64,000 nt of DNA from Yponomeuta sedellus (GCA_934045075.1 OW203727.1:21954311-22018310); one strand, 5' to 3'. Shown: positions 51,401 through 63,319, counted from the stretch's first letter. The notes: generated from the sequence alone by a model not told the origin. Translations and numbers: made by a program.

Positions 51401-51472
51401 TGCCGGAGGTCGTGGTTTTGTTTGGATGTACATTTGAACAAATACATAGCCTCAGTATCAGTGTATTTAAGA

Positions 51473-51565
51473 TAAGATAAGATAAGAATATTCTTTATTG
51501 TACACTGTAAAAACAACAAATACAAAACAATTGCAAATATACATAGTACAATTGGCGGTCTTATT
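51473..51565 (-). mobile_element. repeat R, reversed
   Basis: AAGATAAGATAAGAATATTC, TTTATTGTACA, then ATTGGCGGTCTTAT. Confidence 0.5.
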
Positions 51566-51623
51566 TACATCTTTGTCACCTAGCTGGTTTACCTAAACCT
51601 ACTTCGTAATATCACAAACATAA

Positions 51624-52400
51624 GGCCACGCCGCTCGTGGCCTAGGCGAACCGAATGATTGGAATCAATCACTTGACTTAAGCAACAACAGGCGCAGTTA
51701 GGTGCTGGATGGGTGACCGTATCGTGACTACTGCTTGTGATATTTTTTCCGAGCGCTTCCGTGCTTCGCAAGGCATGCGAAGCCGATAGCGCCTTCTGTC
51801 GCGCAATGGAAGTCGTTAAGCCATGTCAGAGGCTTCAGTTAGTTTATCCTGTTTTCTCCGCACTCAGCCTCATAGTTGGGCCATTGTGAGATCACTCCAG
51901 CCAGCCAATCTTTTTTCAGAAAGCCAGCAGTACACCCAGGTCACTGCTGGCCTCCCGAAGGATCCCAGCTTTCCTATTATCGATGTTCGTTGCACTTCCA
52001 CGCTCCCTCAGTGAATAAACACGTCGCGGGTAGTTCGTCTTCCTTGAGGCATAGTCGACATAACGGGATGTCGGTCAGTCCCATAGCGTGGAGGTGTTTA
52101 TTCAGTGTTCAATGGCTCGTCATAAGTGCCATGGCTTTGCGCAGATCGCTGCATGTGAGGCGTTTTGATATTGTTGGTAGGGCCTCTCTGGCTTGTTTGC
52201 ATTTCGTTTCTGTTTTCCATAGTACAGCATGATGGGTTTCTGTTTGCAATCTTAATGTCGGAGGCCTTATGGGCAGCTTGATAACTTAAGGCCCGCCTCT
52301 GTCTTATAATCCTCCACTAACCCAGGCTTGGCCCCGTGGTAGAGTGTGACCTAACCTTAAGAGACCCGTGCTCTAGCGTGTGGACATACAAAGGGTTGAT
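51624..52400 (+). mobile_element. family B SINE split by a LINE fragment
   Basis: The head and body (CGCTCGTGGCCTAGGCGAAC to ATGTCAGAGGC at 51837) and the rest (ATGTCGGAGGCCTTATGG from 52255 to GGGTTGATATC) are parts of one SINE. The repeated 11 bp with one mismatch fits the duplication made by the insert. Confidence 0.8.
51838..52254 (-). pseudogene. LINE 3' end (R1/Jockey-type), source of a family E tail
   Basis: The minus-strand reading gives LRKAMALMTSH, TLNKHLHAMGLTDIPLCRLC and EDELPA, the usual post-RT segment (TGH..LN.HL..MGL.....CR.C...E.) of R1/Jockey-type LINEs. The 3' UTR ends CACAATGGCCCAACTATGAG, GCTGAGTGCGGAGAAAAC. That is the tail of the E copies at 15896, 16160 and 26478. Confidence 0.75.
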
Positions 52401-52409
52401 ATCAAAAAA

Positions 52410-52690
52410 GGGCACCTCTGTATCCCAGATGGGGGAGGGGATGCAGGGACTGCCAGTTGCTATTATACGATCCTGGTTAATTACTATCACTTCATCGCCA
52501 TTTATTAGTCGTTGCATGCGAGACGGTTTTGGGTACGTTTTATCCTGCCCTTTGCTAACACGTCCCCTATTCGACCAAATACGGGTCGAAGTATGTTCGC
52601 CTAGAGCGTTTCTTACCAGTCATTCCACTCACATTCGCCATTCCACCCACATTATATTTATTCTTTCTTACTTCATAATAATTAATGTTC
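52410..52690 (-). pseudogene. LINE P, C-terminal fragment
   Basis: RRTYFDPYLVE, then MQRLINGDEVIVINQDR. The frame is broken between them. It corresponds to 11656-11935. Confidence 0.7.
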
Positions 52691-52704
52691 TTAAAATATA
52701 CAGT

Positions 52705-52915
52705 ATATGATATACATCCCACTGTAGAGCACAGGTCTTCTTTCAGAAAGAATATAGGCTTGATCACCACGCGTGCCCACCTCAGATATGCGAACAGCGA
52801 GTTATATGAACATATCAGCCAGTCAGGTTTCTTTACGATGTTATCATTCACAATTAGCGAGTGGTATTTCTACTTTAACTTCACAAATGTGCCTGAGATA
52901 CATAACATTACTATA
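52705..52915 (-). mobile_element. family E SINE, head missing
   Basis: GGCTTGATCACCACGCGTGC, CAGGTTTCTTTACGATGTTA, TTAGCGAGTGGTATTTCTAC. Confidence 0.75.
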
Positions 52916-52964
52916 ATAATACTGGTTTCAACAAAAAATAATGAGTTATCTTCTACATTATGGG

Positions 52965-53130
52965 ATTCGATCGTGAGTTCACCTAAAGGAGAGTAACTTT
53001 TGATTTTGACAGATGTAATCGAATTCATGTGCGAGTTCATGATCGAAGTGAGCTGCGAATCGAACCTTCAGAATACCAATTTCATTGACATTTGTAGTTC
53101 TCTTCACCGCCGTAGCGCCAGTGTAGAATT
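52965..53130 (-). repeat. repeat U, copy 2
   Basis: TTGACAGATGTAATCGAATT and CTCTTCACCGCCGTAGCGCC are the inverted counterparts of blocks at 45480-45610. Confidence 0.4.
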
Positions 53131-53930
53131 AAGTCTTGATTTAAAAGCAAACTATTCGTTTGTGTGTGTGTGAAGTGTGACCAGATGCTGGCCGGAAAAT
53201 ATTGACAAAGTTTGGAAAAACTGGGTCTAACCATGACGGAGTAAAAATATGAAAAAAATACGTTCTATGCGTAAGTACGTTCATATAACACTTTCTATTT
53301 AACATTACATCGAGTGTAAATTACTGTGTCAATGTTTTTATCTGTAAATAGAAAAAAAAAACAAATAAAGAAACGGCAGTCTACTTGAAAACACACTCAG
53401 TGTTTTCGTGCTAACCACCCAAATGATGTAGATGTCATATTTAAACGCTCCGAAACGCTAAAATATAAAACGAAACAAAAGTGCCAAGAAATGTGTTTTT
53501 TAAGATTTCTGTTTTTGATTTACCTACGGCAAAAACGTGTAACAAATTAATAATACAATTCGGCTATGTGCGAAATCCCCCACTAAATAGTTTACTGAAA
53601 TAAAAAAAACGCAGAATAGATTAATACTTCTCTCTTTGTGTTCGAGTCTGACTCGCGCTTTGCTAGATTTTATCTATATATTATATTATAGAACTTCATA
53701 ACATATTGTAAGAAGGCGAACATAGAAAAGCTGTTATTAGTGACTTATACATGTTCTCTTTACAGTTCCATCGACGACTTGAAATTCGTAAATGAGTCAG
53801 TCAACTTGTTAAATGAATCATTTACACAATGATAAGGAGTAAGACGTCATGATTGTGCAACATCAAAGAGCGGAACGTCGTTAAGACTGCGGAAGAGCTA
53901 TTCAGAATTGCACGGAACAGAGAACGCTGT
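53131..53930. other. no firm feature
   Basis: A CTCTTTACAG acceptor-like site at 53765 is followed by a 21-codon frame (SIDDLKFVNESVNLLNESF) ending in TGA. Without partner exons this is only suggestive. Confidence 0.3.
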
Positions 53931-54062
53931 ACCGAGTTTAGTTGCCGTGGATTTTCTTCTTCTTCTTAAAGTGCTTCTTCATTAATTGAACTTACTACTA
54001 ACCTTAATTAATGAAGAAGCACTTTAAGAAGAAGAAGAAAATCCACGGCAACTAAACTCGGT
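53931..54062. repeat. perfect 57-bp inverted repeat
   Basis: ACCGAGTTTAGTTGCCGTGG... (53931-53987) and its exact complement (54006-54062) flank 18 nt. The arm includes TTCTTCTTCTTCTTAAAG. No mismatch was found. Confidence 0.95.
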
Positions 54063-54181
54063 CACCAAACTACTTGCTAATGTGCGTTAATATGACGCAC
54101 ATATAAAGCGTCTAATAAACAATGTTATTAACGGTGTGATATTAATAGCTTGTCGATCACACGCAAAATACTAAAGATAAT

Positions 54182-54349
54182 ATGCTTTTGGATTTTTCCA
54201 AAGCTGTCGAAACGTTCTCTGTTCCCATTCTGCTGGATAAACTAGAAACCATTGGAATCGGAGAGTTGCCCTTTCAAGGCAATGTAAATGAGCAAAAAGT
54301 TAGGATTGGTGACTACACGTATGATATAGGCGTATGGCGTGCTCCCTAG
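54182..54349 (+). pseudogene. LINE reverse transcriptase domain relic
   Basis: Open for 55 codons: MLLDFSKAVETFSVPILLDK, then LETIGI and, after an apparent deletion, QKVRIGDYTYDI and a stop. This is the RT motif A region ([FL]LD[FL]SKAFDTV...LL.KLE..GI); FD has become VE. The usual residues between GI and Q.V.IGD are mostly missing. Confidence 0.7.
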
Positions 54350-54360
54350 AATTCCGTGTT

Positions 54361-55830
54361 ATGTCTTGAAAGAGCTTACAGAGCTGTGATAAAAGTAATA
54401 GTACTTAGTGGTTCAGTCAGATACTCGATTACACTTTTATATTGAGACTTGATTGATTTCCTCACAAAATTATTAAACAAAAACAACACATATATGACCT
54501 ACGTTCCCCTAGTACTTAAGAATTGACAGAGTATACCAAACGTTAGCCCATAGAACCAAACTTTCCCGGTGTCATTTTTATATAGTAGGTTCATACACTT
54601 TTAATAAATAAAAAAACGTAAATCCAAACAACAAAATAGTTCCTTCGTCTTAACTATTAAATAACGGAAAATCTACTAAAACCCACACAGTAAAACCTAG
54701 CCCACAAATAAAGTTATCGTACCTCATCTTTCTCTTCTCATTTTTTCAATTTATTTTTCCTATAGAGACATACATAGCACGAACACTCCCCGTTCACACA
54801 AACACAATACACATACGAAATTACCCCACCATCTTTCCCTCATGCTCGCTACTTTACACACGTTTACTTACCGTCCATTACACTGCACCTATCGATTTTT
54901 TGCTAAGGTTAAAATAAGATAAGAATATTGTTAATTTTATTCATTTATAATTTCTAATTATGTACAACTTATTGTGTAACCTTATTTAATAAATGCATGT
55001 CCTAATTATACAGTGTATATTTGAAATCTAATGGTAGTTGGCGTTGACGTCTGAGATACAGTGTTCAACATTAGTTCAGATGTCATCGTTTTTTTTTTTG
55101 TAATGCACGCACTAGTAGGCTCGATATTATTGTGTAAGGAATGTATTGCCTATATTTTTAAAGAATAAAAATTACTGAATGACTGAACTACCTGTAAGCA
55201 AATAAATCAGTAATCGTGGCATTTTTATTTTACTCGTATGGTAACCCCACGAGAATTGCTTCTAATGCCAGCGACTTGGATACACTGTATACTGCCAATG
55301 ATATAATCTTTTTTATACATTTCAATAGATTTAGGCTAGTAAATACTTAGACTGTACAATTTTAGACAACGCAACATGTTTGTAAGATTTTTTTATAGCA
55401 TCGTTTTGCCAAAACATGCGAAACAAATTATAGCCTACGACTTCGACTGAAGTAATATTAGTGTCAACCCCTATGCAAGGAATGTCATATTTTCGGGTTC
55501 TGAAGGTCAAATTAAGGTGAGTGTGAGGTGAACGACGAGGTGACCGACGAAGTGACCATCGAAGTGATCGACGATCTTACTGAATCGACATGCAGGTCTA
55601 TCATAATTTTTATTGTTCACAAAGTGGATATAATGTTATTGTATCTTCCTATGTTTATGTAAGTTTATTATTGTAGTTCACCTTCTTTTCCCGCACTACC
55701 CTTTGCAAGTCTCTTCAACACCAATGGTTTGCTGGAAGAAAATGCTTCTTGCATTAAGCATGCCCTTGTACATTTACTCATTTAATTAGTGCAATAAAGA
55801 AATTAAATAATAATTACAACGTTTAATATT
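54361..55830. other. low-repeat stretch, no supported gene
   Basis: AT-rich. A short 15-bp tandem motif (GACGAGGTGACC, GACGAAGTGACC, ATCGAAGTGATC) lies at about 55525-55572, open as EVNDEVTDEVTIEVIDD but with a stop just upstream. Confidence 0.4.
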
Positions 55831-55831
55831 T

Positions 55832-56353
55832 AAAAACCTATTTAGAGGCTTAAAATTTCACCCATGCCGGGATTCGAACCCGCGACCTCTGGCTATCCGT
55901 GCCAGCGCTCTTTCCAACTGAGCTAATGGGCGACTCACCGGCATCAGCGAAATTTCGAATTATAGTACACTCTTTACACTTATTTTTATTTTTAATGCAC
56001 TAACCCGTGCTAAGGACAAATTTAAAAACCTATTTAGAGGCTAAAAATTTCACCCATGCCGGGATTCGAACCCGCAACCTCTGGCTATCCGTGCCAGCGC
56101 TCTACCAATTGAGCCAATGGGCGACTCACGGCATCAGTGAAATTTCGAACCTCTTTACACTATTATCTGTATTACGTACAGGCAGCGACATCTGACTTAA
56201 GCAAATTGCATTACTTACAGCCCCGACTACCTACTTTGCAGTTAGGTTTAACATCGGAACGATATCACTGTACCCACATGATTATACTATTTTTATTTTT
56301 AATGCACTAACCCGTGCTAAGGAACAAATTTAAAAACCTATTTAGAGGCTAAA
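55832..56353 (-). mobile_element. family A multimer within one target-site duplication
   Basis: AACGTTTAATATTT lies at both ends. Inside, all minus, are a short unit (3'-truncated, 55832-55978), a complete unit (about 55980-56290) and the tail of a third (to AAAACCTATTTAGAGGCTAA). Unit borders are seamless: ...GATTATACTATTTTTATTT. This is a head-to-tail array inserted as one piece. Confidence 0.9.
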
Positions 56354-56599
56354 AAACGTTTAATATTTTTAATTTTCATTCCGCTGGCATTACACCTGGT
56401 ATTAATTTGCGTTGGACCCCACCTTCCCCCTATATTCTTGCTTATTTGCAGACTTTAACATCTCAATATGTTTTTTTCACACACTAAACCACAACAAGGT
56501 CAAAATTTGGGTGTATATTTTTTCGCGCATGCGTCACGAGTCGGAAGCGAGTTTAATGGGTAAATTATACAAGGTGTATTAAAATAGTTTGCCCTATTT

Positions 56600-56825
56600 C
56601 TCCTAAGAGCACTGGCTGCTCGGAAGGTCGTGCGTTGGAATCTTATCCTATGGTATAAACAAATGAATTTGTTTTCATAGTTACATACCTAAATTTATAA
56701 CTTGACTAAATTACGTTACCTAAAGTTACCTAAAGTAAGTGTACAGTAGCAGTAATACGCGGTAATCGTGAAGAAAAATATCGTGAGGAAACCTGAGTGT
56801 CAGAGGTGTCACATTAGATTAGGAA
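56600..56825 (+). mobile_element. family E SINE, degraded
   Basis: GAGCACTGGCTGCTCGG, TTTGTTTTCATAGTTA, CGTGAGGAAACCTGAGTGTC. Confidence 0.55.
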
Positions 56826-56844
56826 ATCATTTATATGACAATAA

Positions 56845-57052
56845 GTATATTTAAAAACCTATTTAGAGGCTAAAAAATCCACCCATGCCGGGATTCGAAC
56901 CCGCGACCTGTCGCGACCTGAGCTAATGGGCGACTCACCGGCATCAGTGAAATTTCGAATCTCTTTACAATATTCTCTGTATTACGTACAGTAGGTAAAA
57001 TAGGTTTAAATCTAAATAGGTTTTTAAATTTGTCTTTAGCACGGGTTAGTGC
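56845..57052. mobile_element. family A SINE, fold-back with duplication
   Basis: A minus unit, internally deleted around the tRNA part, is followed by a plus tail (TTTAGCACGGGTTAGTGCAT). AATAAGTATATTT and AATAAGCATATTT flank it. Confidence 0.8.
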
Positions 57053-57114
57053 ATTAAAAATAATATAATAAGCATATTTGTTTGTAGAAACTATGTCTAT
57101 GTCTCTTTTCTTCC

Positions 57115-57295
57115 AGCTAACTTTGGGTTACGTGGATAGTGGTTCGGGTAGTGCCCAGTGTTCAACTATACGAGAGTGTGGGTTTAATTACCACACATGC
57201 CCAGCAAGGAATGACAATTTAAAGCCCTGAGGTATTTGAACACCTCAGTCACTGACGGTTTACTTGGTTAGCGAGTGGTAATGTTACTCCTTCTT
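57115..57295 (-). mobile_element. family E SINE, head missing
   Basis: GGGTTTAATTACCACACATG, CCCTGAGGTATTTGAACACC, TTAGCGAGTGGTAATGTTAC. Confidence 0.65.
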
Positions 57296-57654
57296 TTGCG
57301 CTTAGCGACTCTGTTATTAAGTTTGTATCCCTTAACTTAAAGTCTAACAGCCTTACTAATAAACTAGGTGTAAGTATTGTATAACTATGCGGTGTTTTGT
57401 CTCTTTCCTTCCAACTGAAAATTACATTCAAATGACGTGAACAAAACACTGTGTAAACTACACCAGGCTTATACGGTGTTTATTAGTAAGACCTTAAGGC
57501 TTTTGCTGAAAATCAGTCTCAGCAGTGGAGCATGTTCCCTGGCGACCTTAAGCTGAGCATAAGGCCTTTTGCCAAAATTAGTTCTTAAGACATTTTCCCC
57601 GTTATTGTACTTTATTTAATTTTTTGTTGGCAATAAAAGACATTTCACTTTCAC

Positions 57655-57740
57655 TAATTTAATAACTTATATTTAAGTTATAGTTTAATAACTTATATTT
57701 AAGTTATTAAACTAGGTACATAAGTTATTAACTTATGTTT
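57655..57740. repeat. clustered palindromic TTTAATAACTTA repeats
   Basis: TTTAATAACTTATATTTAAG occurs twice in a row, the second closing with TTATTAAA to form a hairpin. A third TTATTAACTTA follows. Confidence 0.7.
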
Positions 57741-57849
57741 ACCTCTGCCAAATTTCAGCTTTGTAGTGTTAACCGTCTCTGAGCAAAGCTGCGGGCAGAC
57801 GCACATGTATACAGAGTCACGACAGCCGAAAAAAATACTTTGATGAAGT

Positions 57850-58080
57850 TTCGTGCTTCGCAAGGCACATTAAGCCGTTGGTGCCGGGTGTCATCTAATG
57901 GCAGTCGTTAAGCCATGTCAGAGGCCTTATGGGCGGCTTGATAAGTTCTGATAGTAAGAACCGCCACTGTCTTACATTCCTCCACCCACCCGGACTTGGG
58001 CCCCGTGGTGGAGTATGGCCTAACCTCCCTGCGATACAGGAAGAGACCCGTGCCCCAGCAGTGAGGACATACATGTTATC
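57850..58080 (+). mobile_element. family B SINE, 5'-truncated
   Basis: It starts TTCGTGCTTCGCAAGGCACA and runs to GACCCGTGCCCCAGCAGTG and ACATACATG. Confidence 0.85.
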
Positions 58081-58116
58081 GTTGTTATCAAAGTTAGTAA
58101 AGGAGGTAAAAAACCC

Positions 58117-58175
58117 TCCCTCTACGGAACCCTACACTTCACGAGTCTTCATACGCACTTGGCCGGTTTTTGACG
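58117..58175 (-). repeat. repeat I-like fragment
   Basis: CTCTACGGAACCCTACACTT and CGCACTTGGCCGGTTTTTGA. These words are common in lepidopteran repeats. Confidence 0.4.
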
Positions 58176-58390
58176 TAATGAATGAATCTGTGGACATATC
58201 CGCATTTTAGCGGCAGTTTTTTATAAATCTTAAAGTTAGACCTTAGTTATATTTTATTTTAATACATTAAAGCGCTACAATAGCACAAAAAAGAGCGAAC
58301 GGGCACGCAAGACACAGAACTCGACCTTTTGGAAGCATTTAATGATCTTACTACAGGCACGATTTAAATTTTATCTCACACTCTCAATTT

Positions 58391-58667
58391 TAGGCCACAT
58401 ACAGTCGGAATTTCAATTGAAATATCGATTCGGGATTCCAAAATTCCATTTATTTTTCTTTTTAGCAAATTACAGCAAAAATGCAATGCAATCAGAAAAT
58501 AGTCGGAAAAATTCGCTAAAAAGAAGAGTTCGAAATCAACAGTCAACAGCTCTCAACTGTTACTCCAAACGAAAATAAACTTAAGTGTGTGATGTATTTG
58601 CGGGATTCCGAATCAATATTCGGAGTTCAAATTACGAAACGGAATTTTGACTATGTGTAGCCGGCCT
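58391..58667. mobile_element. MITE-like element with imperfect terminal repeats
   Basis: The left end TAGGCCACATACAGTC pairs with the right end GACTATGTGTAGCCGGCCTA. ATCGATTCGGGATTCC also pairs with GGGATTCCGAATCAAT. The class is undecided. Confidence 0.55.
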
Positions 58668-59175
58668 AAAGTAAGTCTTAAATTATTTGTAATTTTTAAG
58701 TAAGTCTTAAACTAACCATAATGTTTCACATCTCTTGTCTTGGCATACAGAAACAGTTGTATTAAATAATATCATGTTATTAACCAACTATTAAGTTTTT
58801 CCTGAATAAATATTATTTGGAAATTTCCTAGAGAACTTTTATTAACAATAACTAATTTATCGATATAAACCGGTCATTAGAGTTACGCAACAGATTAAAA
58901 TCTTGACAACAAGTTAATATTTTGGATTCAAGTTTTTGTCTAGTATTAGCGACACCAGTGATCTAAAAAAACTCCTGTTTATAATAAATTCTAACTGCGC
59001 CAGCAAATGGTTTAACTATAAACAAAGTTTATTTTGTGCTATTTTTTACTTGAAAATGGCTGACGACTCAGTAAAGGCGTCATCAATATTAAAGAAAAAA
59101 TATACTAGTCATCAAATTCTAGAACATGCCTAGTTACGTTATCTAAGACCACTTTTTTAAGTTGGAGGCATGCAC

Positions 59176-59225
59176 AATGGTGCATGCAAATTATTAAGTT
59201 CACTTAATAATTTGCATGCACCATT
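59176..59225. repeat. 24-bp perfect palindrome arms
   Basis: AATGGTGCATGCAAATTATT then AAGT, with its exact complement after 2 nt. Confidence 0.9.
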
Positions 59226-59269
59226 ACAAAAAGGTAGACGAGGTACATTGCAAAGTTACTCGATTTAAA

Positions 59270-59340
59270 ATCAAACATTACGGTGATCCCCACACTAGGC
59301 CTAGCTTGTATCGTGGGGATCAGCAGAGTGATTTCCAAAT
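59270..59340. repeat. repeat Q core hairpin
   Basis: GATCCCCACACTAGGCCTAG ... CGTGGGGATC, as in 27090-27130. Confidence 0.5.
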
Positions 59341-59638
59341 AACTTATTGTAACCGTTGACCAGTTCACCAGCATATACTCGAATGAACGAATCTTAATGT
59401 TCAGCCATAGATTACAAAAATATAGATTACAAAAATATGAGTCTATCTTTCCGAGAAATGAATACGTGCCCTGCAATAGGACTTTTAAGGGCTGGTTATC
59501 CTGCAGACTACTTAATACTCCCATAACTATAGACATATTTCCAGAAATAAAAACTTTATCACAGGCTTAATAATTATGCTGTCAAAATCCTGCCATAGAA
59601 ATTGGTAAGAAATTTTACAGTAGAATGATGGGCCCGTA

Positions 59639-59795
59639 ACGGGTTGGTGGAGGATTGTAAGGCAGTTGTGGGCCCAACTGCCTTACAATCCTCCACCAAC
59701 CCGTACTTAGTCCCAGTGGTAGAGTATGCCTAACTTTCCTGCGATGCAGGAAGAGACCCGTGCCCTAGCAGTAGGGACTTACAAAGGGTTGCTAT
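59639..59795 (+). mobile_element. family B SINE, fold-back tail
   Basis: A 30-bp inverted piece (ACGGGTTGGTGGAGGATTGT to 59668) and TGGGCC precede the direct tail (CAACTGCCTTACAATCCTCC to GGGTTGCTATC). The arms are exact complements. Confidence 0.9.
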
Positions 59796-59799
59796 CATC

Positions 59800-60400
59800 A
59801 TGAGTGGAATCCTTGCGGCTTTGATACGCGTAATGTACGAGCAGGTAAGGTTCTCTAAGAAAAAGTGTATAATTTTTATTTCCCTAAATTGGAAGAATCT
59901 GTTTTGGAAAGATTTTGGCCACATGATAGAGGGTTCAAAGGAATATAAAGTAATGCATGACTATTTCACCATATGGAAGTAGGCGTTCTATTTAACAGAA
60001 ATTATGTTTAAAATCAATAACATAGTTAAGGCTGAAAACATTTGCTGTTGTGAATGTAATTGAGTAATTATAGCAAAATGTATACCTTTACTAACACTCA
60101 CAAAGTTCAATGTTAACACTAAAATAGAATTTTAATTTAATTGAATTTACTATTATACAATTTACATACATACTAAAACAATATGGATGCCATGTATCTG
60201 AAATAAAAAATATATAATAATAATAGTTAGTCAAGTAACATTTTTCCGCAAGTTTATTAACTTAGGAATTGATTGAAAAGGTTAAACTGCGTAATAATTA
60301 AAAAAACTGTGAATGCAATTTAAACAAATTGCATTCATATAAATTAAAATGACGTCTTATTTTAGTAAAATTTTCCATCTGCAATATTCAAGGTACTTTC
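59800..60400. other. no recognisable feature
   Basis: AT-rich, unassigned. Confidence 0.4.
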
Positions 60401-60420
60401 CCTCCATGTGGTAGAGCCGA

Positions 60421-60526
60421 GGGACGGCCCCGTATACTGCATACGTTCCTGCATCCCGCAAGCAAAATGTTTCACATGAAATACCATAAATATAACGTCC
60501 GACCAGCAATAGTCGGATCGGCCGTC
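60421..60526. repeat. small inverted repeat GGGACGGCC/GGCCGTCCC
   Basis: Nine-bp arms about 90 bp apart enclose a second hairpin, TCCGACcagcaataGTCGGA. Confidence 0.5.
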
Positions 60527-60639
60527 CCAAAGCATTCTGCCTGGCGGGAAATTTCCCTTTTATAGGGAAAAAACACCCGCTTCTCTATAAATGCTCCGGA
60601 GTTGTTGTCCAAACTATGGAAAAAAATGAATAAATCATA

Positions 60640-60735
60640 CAGAGAATGTTGTAAAGAGGTTCGAAATTTCGCTGATGCCGGCACTTGCCAATTAGCTCAG
60701 GTGGGATTGGGAGAGCACTGGTACGGTTTTTTTTT
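60640..60735 (+). mobile_element. family A SINE, 3'-truncated
   Basis: CAGAGAATGTTGTAAAGAGG, TTCGAAATTTCGCTGATGCC, TTAGCTCAGGTGGG, then a T-run. Confidence 0.7.
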
Positions 60736-60920
60736 AAGGTGCTGCCACTATTTATTTTGTGGCAACCTTTATGTCCTGTGGGTCATTCATTAAAGTTAAA
60801 AATTGTCATTCTTATTATTACTATTACAAATGGTCCTAGTTTAATTCTTAAGGTAGTGGGTTTAACTTGCATTTTTTTTTCTCTCTTTTTCATTATTCTT
60901 ATTATTTTAAATTTTTTTAT

Positions 60921-61752
<832 letters not shown>

Positions 61753-61938
61753 TTTTTACTTTTTTTTCCCTATCTTTCTTTCTTTTTTTTAACCCATTTA
61801 TCATAATTAATTATATTTAACTCACAATCAGTTATCATAACTTAAATTAACAATAGAAATAAATTGCAACATTGAATTTTTAGAATTAAATAAAATGGAA
61901 GGATAAAAATTAAAATAAAATATAAACAATGTTAACAG

Positions 61939-62068
61939 TATGAGACGAGCAACCGACGACGCGAGCTCCGTCTCTGCTCACCATGATTAAGCTCTGCGAA
62001 TCGGAGCGAAACCTGGTCAGACTTTTCCTATATAACAACACCCGTAAGTAAATCCGGACTAAAAGTCT
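61939..62068. mobile_element. 130-bp insertion bounded by a 13-bp duplication
   Basis: ACAATGTTAACAG lies at 61926-61938 and 62069-62081. The insert has GCGAGCTCCGTCTCTGCTCA and CATGATTAAGCTCTGCGAAT, words I associate with common lepidopteran repeats. The class is unknown. Confidence 0.5.
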
Positions 62069-62105
62069 ACAATGTTAACAGCTTAAAATTGAAATAGACA
62101 ATTTT

Positions 62106-62172
62106 GTGTTTTGCCCCGACGCCTTTTCTCTGTCTACTCCGACGAGTAGTCACAAGCAAGGCGCCGGGGCAC
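62106..62172. repeat. imperfect hairpin GCCCCG.CGCCTT
   Basis: TTGTG.TTTGCCCCGACGCC pairs with GGCGCCGGGGCACAA. Confidence 0.6.
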
Positions 62173-62263
62173 AAGATAAAAATAATTTAAAATTAAATAT
62201 TTATGTTAATAAAAAGGCCTCTCTCCTTGCCCGGCCCAACCACTTTTGACTTTGTATAAGTAT

Positions 62264-62468
62264 ACTATTTTTATTTTTAATGCACTAACCCGTGCATTAA
62301 AAATAAGGACGTAATACAGAGAATAGTGTAAAGAGTGTAGTGTAATTCGAAATTTCGCTGATGCCGGTGAGTCGCCCATTACCTCAGTTGGAAAGAGCGC
62401 TGGCACGGATAGCCAGAGGTCGCGGGTTCGAATCCTGGCATGAATGGAATTTTTAGCCTCTAAACAGG
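62264..62468 (+). mobile_element. family A SINE, fold-back with duplication
   Basis: A minus tail (TACTATTTTTATTTTTAATG to CCCGTGC) is followed by a plus unit starting in the 5' half and running to CTCTAAACAGG. TTTGTATAAGTA flanks both ends. Box A is slightly altered (TTACCTCAGTTGG). Confidence 0.85.
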
Positions 62469-62504
62469 TTTGTATAAGTAGTAAAGAATAAAGTGGTAAT
62501 CACT

Positions 62505-62795
62505 GCACGTCAGGTGCAGGATGGGTAACCGGCATTTTTTCGAAGCGCTTCCGTGCTTTGCAGGGCACGTTAAGCCGTTGGTGCCGGCTGTCAAGTAAAG
62601 GCAGTCGTTAAGCCATGTCAGAGGCCATACGGGCAGCTTGATAACTTCTGACAGTAAGGCCCTCCCCTGTCTAACAATCCTTCACCAACCCGGACTGGGC
62701 CCCCGTAGTGGAGTATGTATGGCCTAACCTTCCTGCGATGCAGGAAGTGTGCGATGCCCCAGTAGTTGAAACATACAAAAAGGGTTGATGTCGAT
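62505..62795 (+). mobile_element. family B SINE, 5'-truncated
   Basis: It starts within the 5S-like part (GTCAGGTGCAGGATGGGTAA) and continues through the body to a diverged tail and GGGTTGATGTCG. Confidence 0.85.
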
Positions 62796-62849
62796 CGATA
62801 TCGATATAAAAAAAAACGTCGCGTGACTGGGCCATGTATCTGTAATGGC

Positions 62850-63318
62850 ACTATAATGCCCTAACAGAATCGAGGCTCCGGTCTCTACCTCCGGTATATA
62901 GGCGTGTATATATGAAATTTTTCCTCAAGACTTCAATAAACATTTCCAAAAACACAAGTCATCTCGACTTTTCTTCGAAACTAACAACGGATGTTCGTTG
63001 TATTGATGCTTGTTGCTAGAAATGAATAAAAACGTGAAGAGGAAAACGATTTTATCAATTCGTATCAAGAATCCAGTAAGTACAACTTAGTTAAGAATGC
63101 TCAATATTCATTGGAAACGACTCCATCTTGTTTGTAGAGTCTACACTGGTCAAGACTATACACTGCGGTTGTAAAAGCGCTCTGAAAGCCGCGTTTTCTC
63201 GGAGACAATTTCAGCAAATCGTATCATATACCTACTGGCGATTTTAGTGCAAAAAAATTGGCCGTTTTTATCAGATTGTAGTATTTTTTTAATTTATTTC
63301 CTTAGGACAACGAATCGC
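62850..63318. other. no recognisable feature
   Basis: No repeat or exon assigned. Confidence 0.4.
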
Positions 63319-63319
63319 G

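Noticed and set aside
52336..52710. 124-codon plus-strand frame
   Set aside because: It is antisense to family B tail and LINE P sequence.
53765..53836. Possible terminal exon after CTCTTTACAG
   Set aside because: Only 21 codons, with no donor partner and a neighbouring LINE relic.
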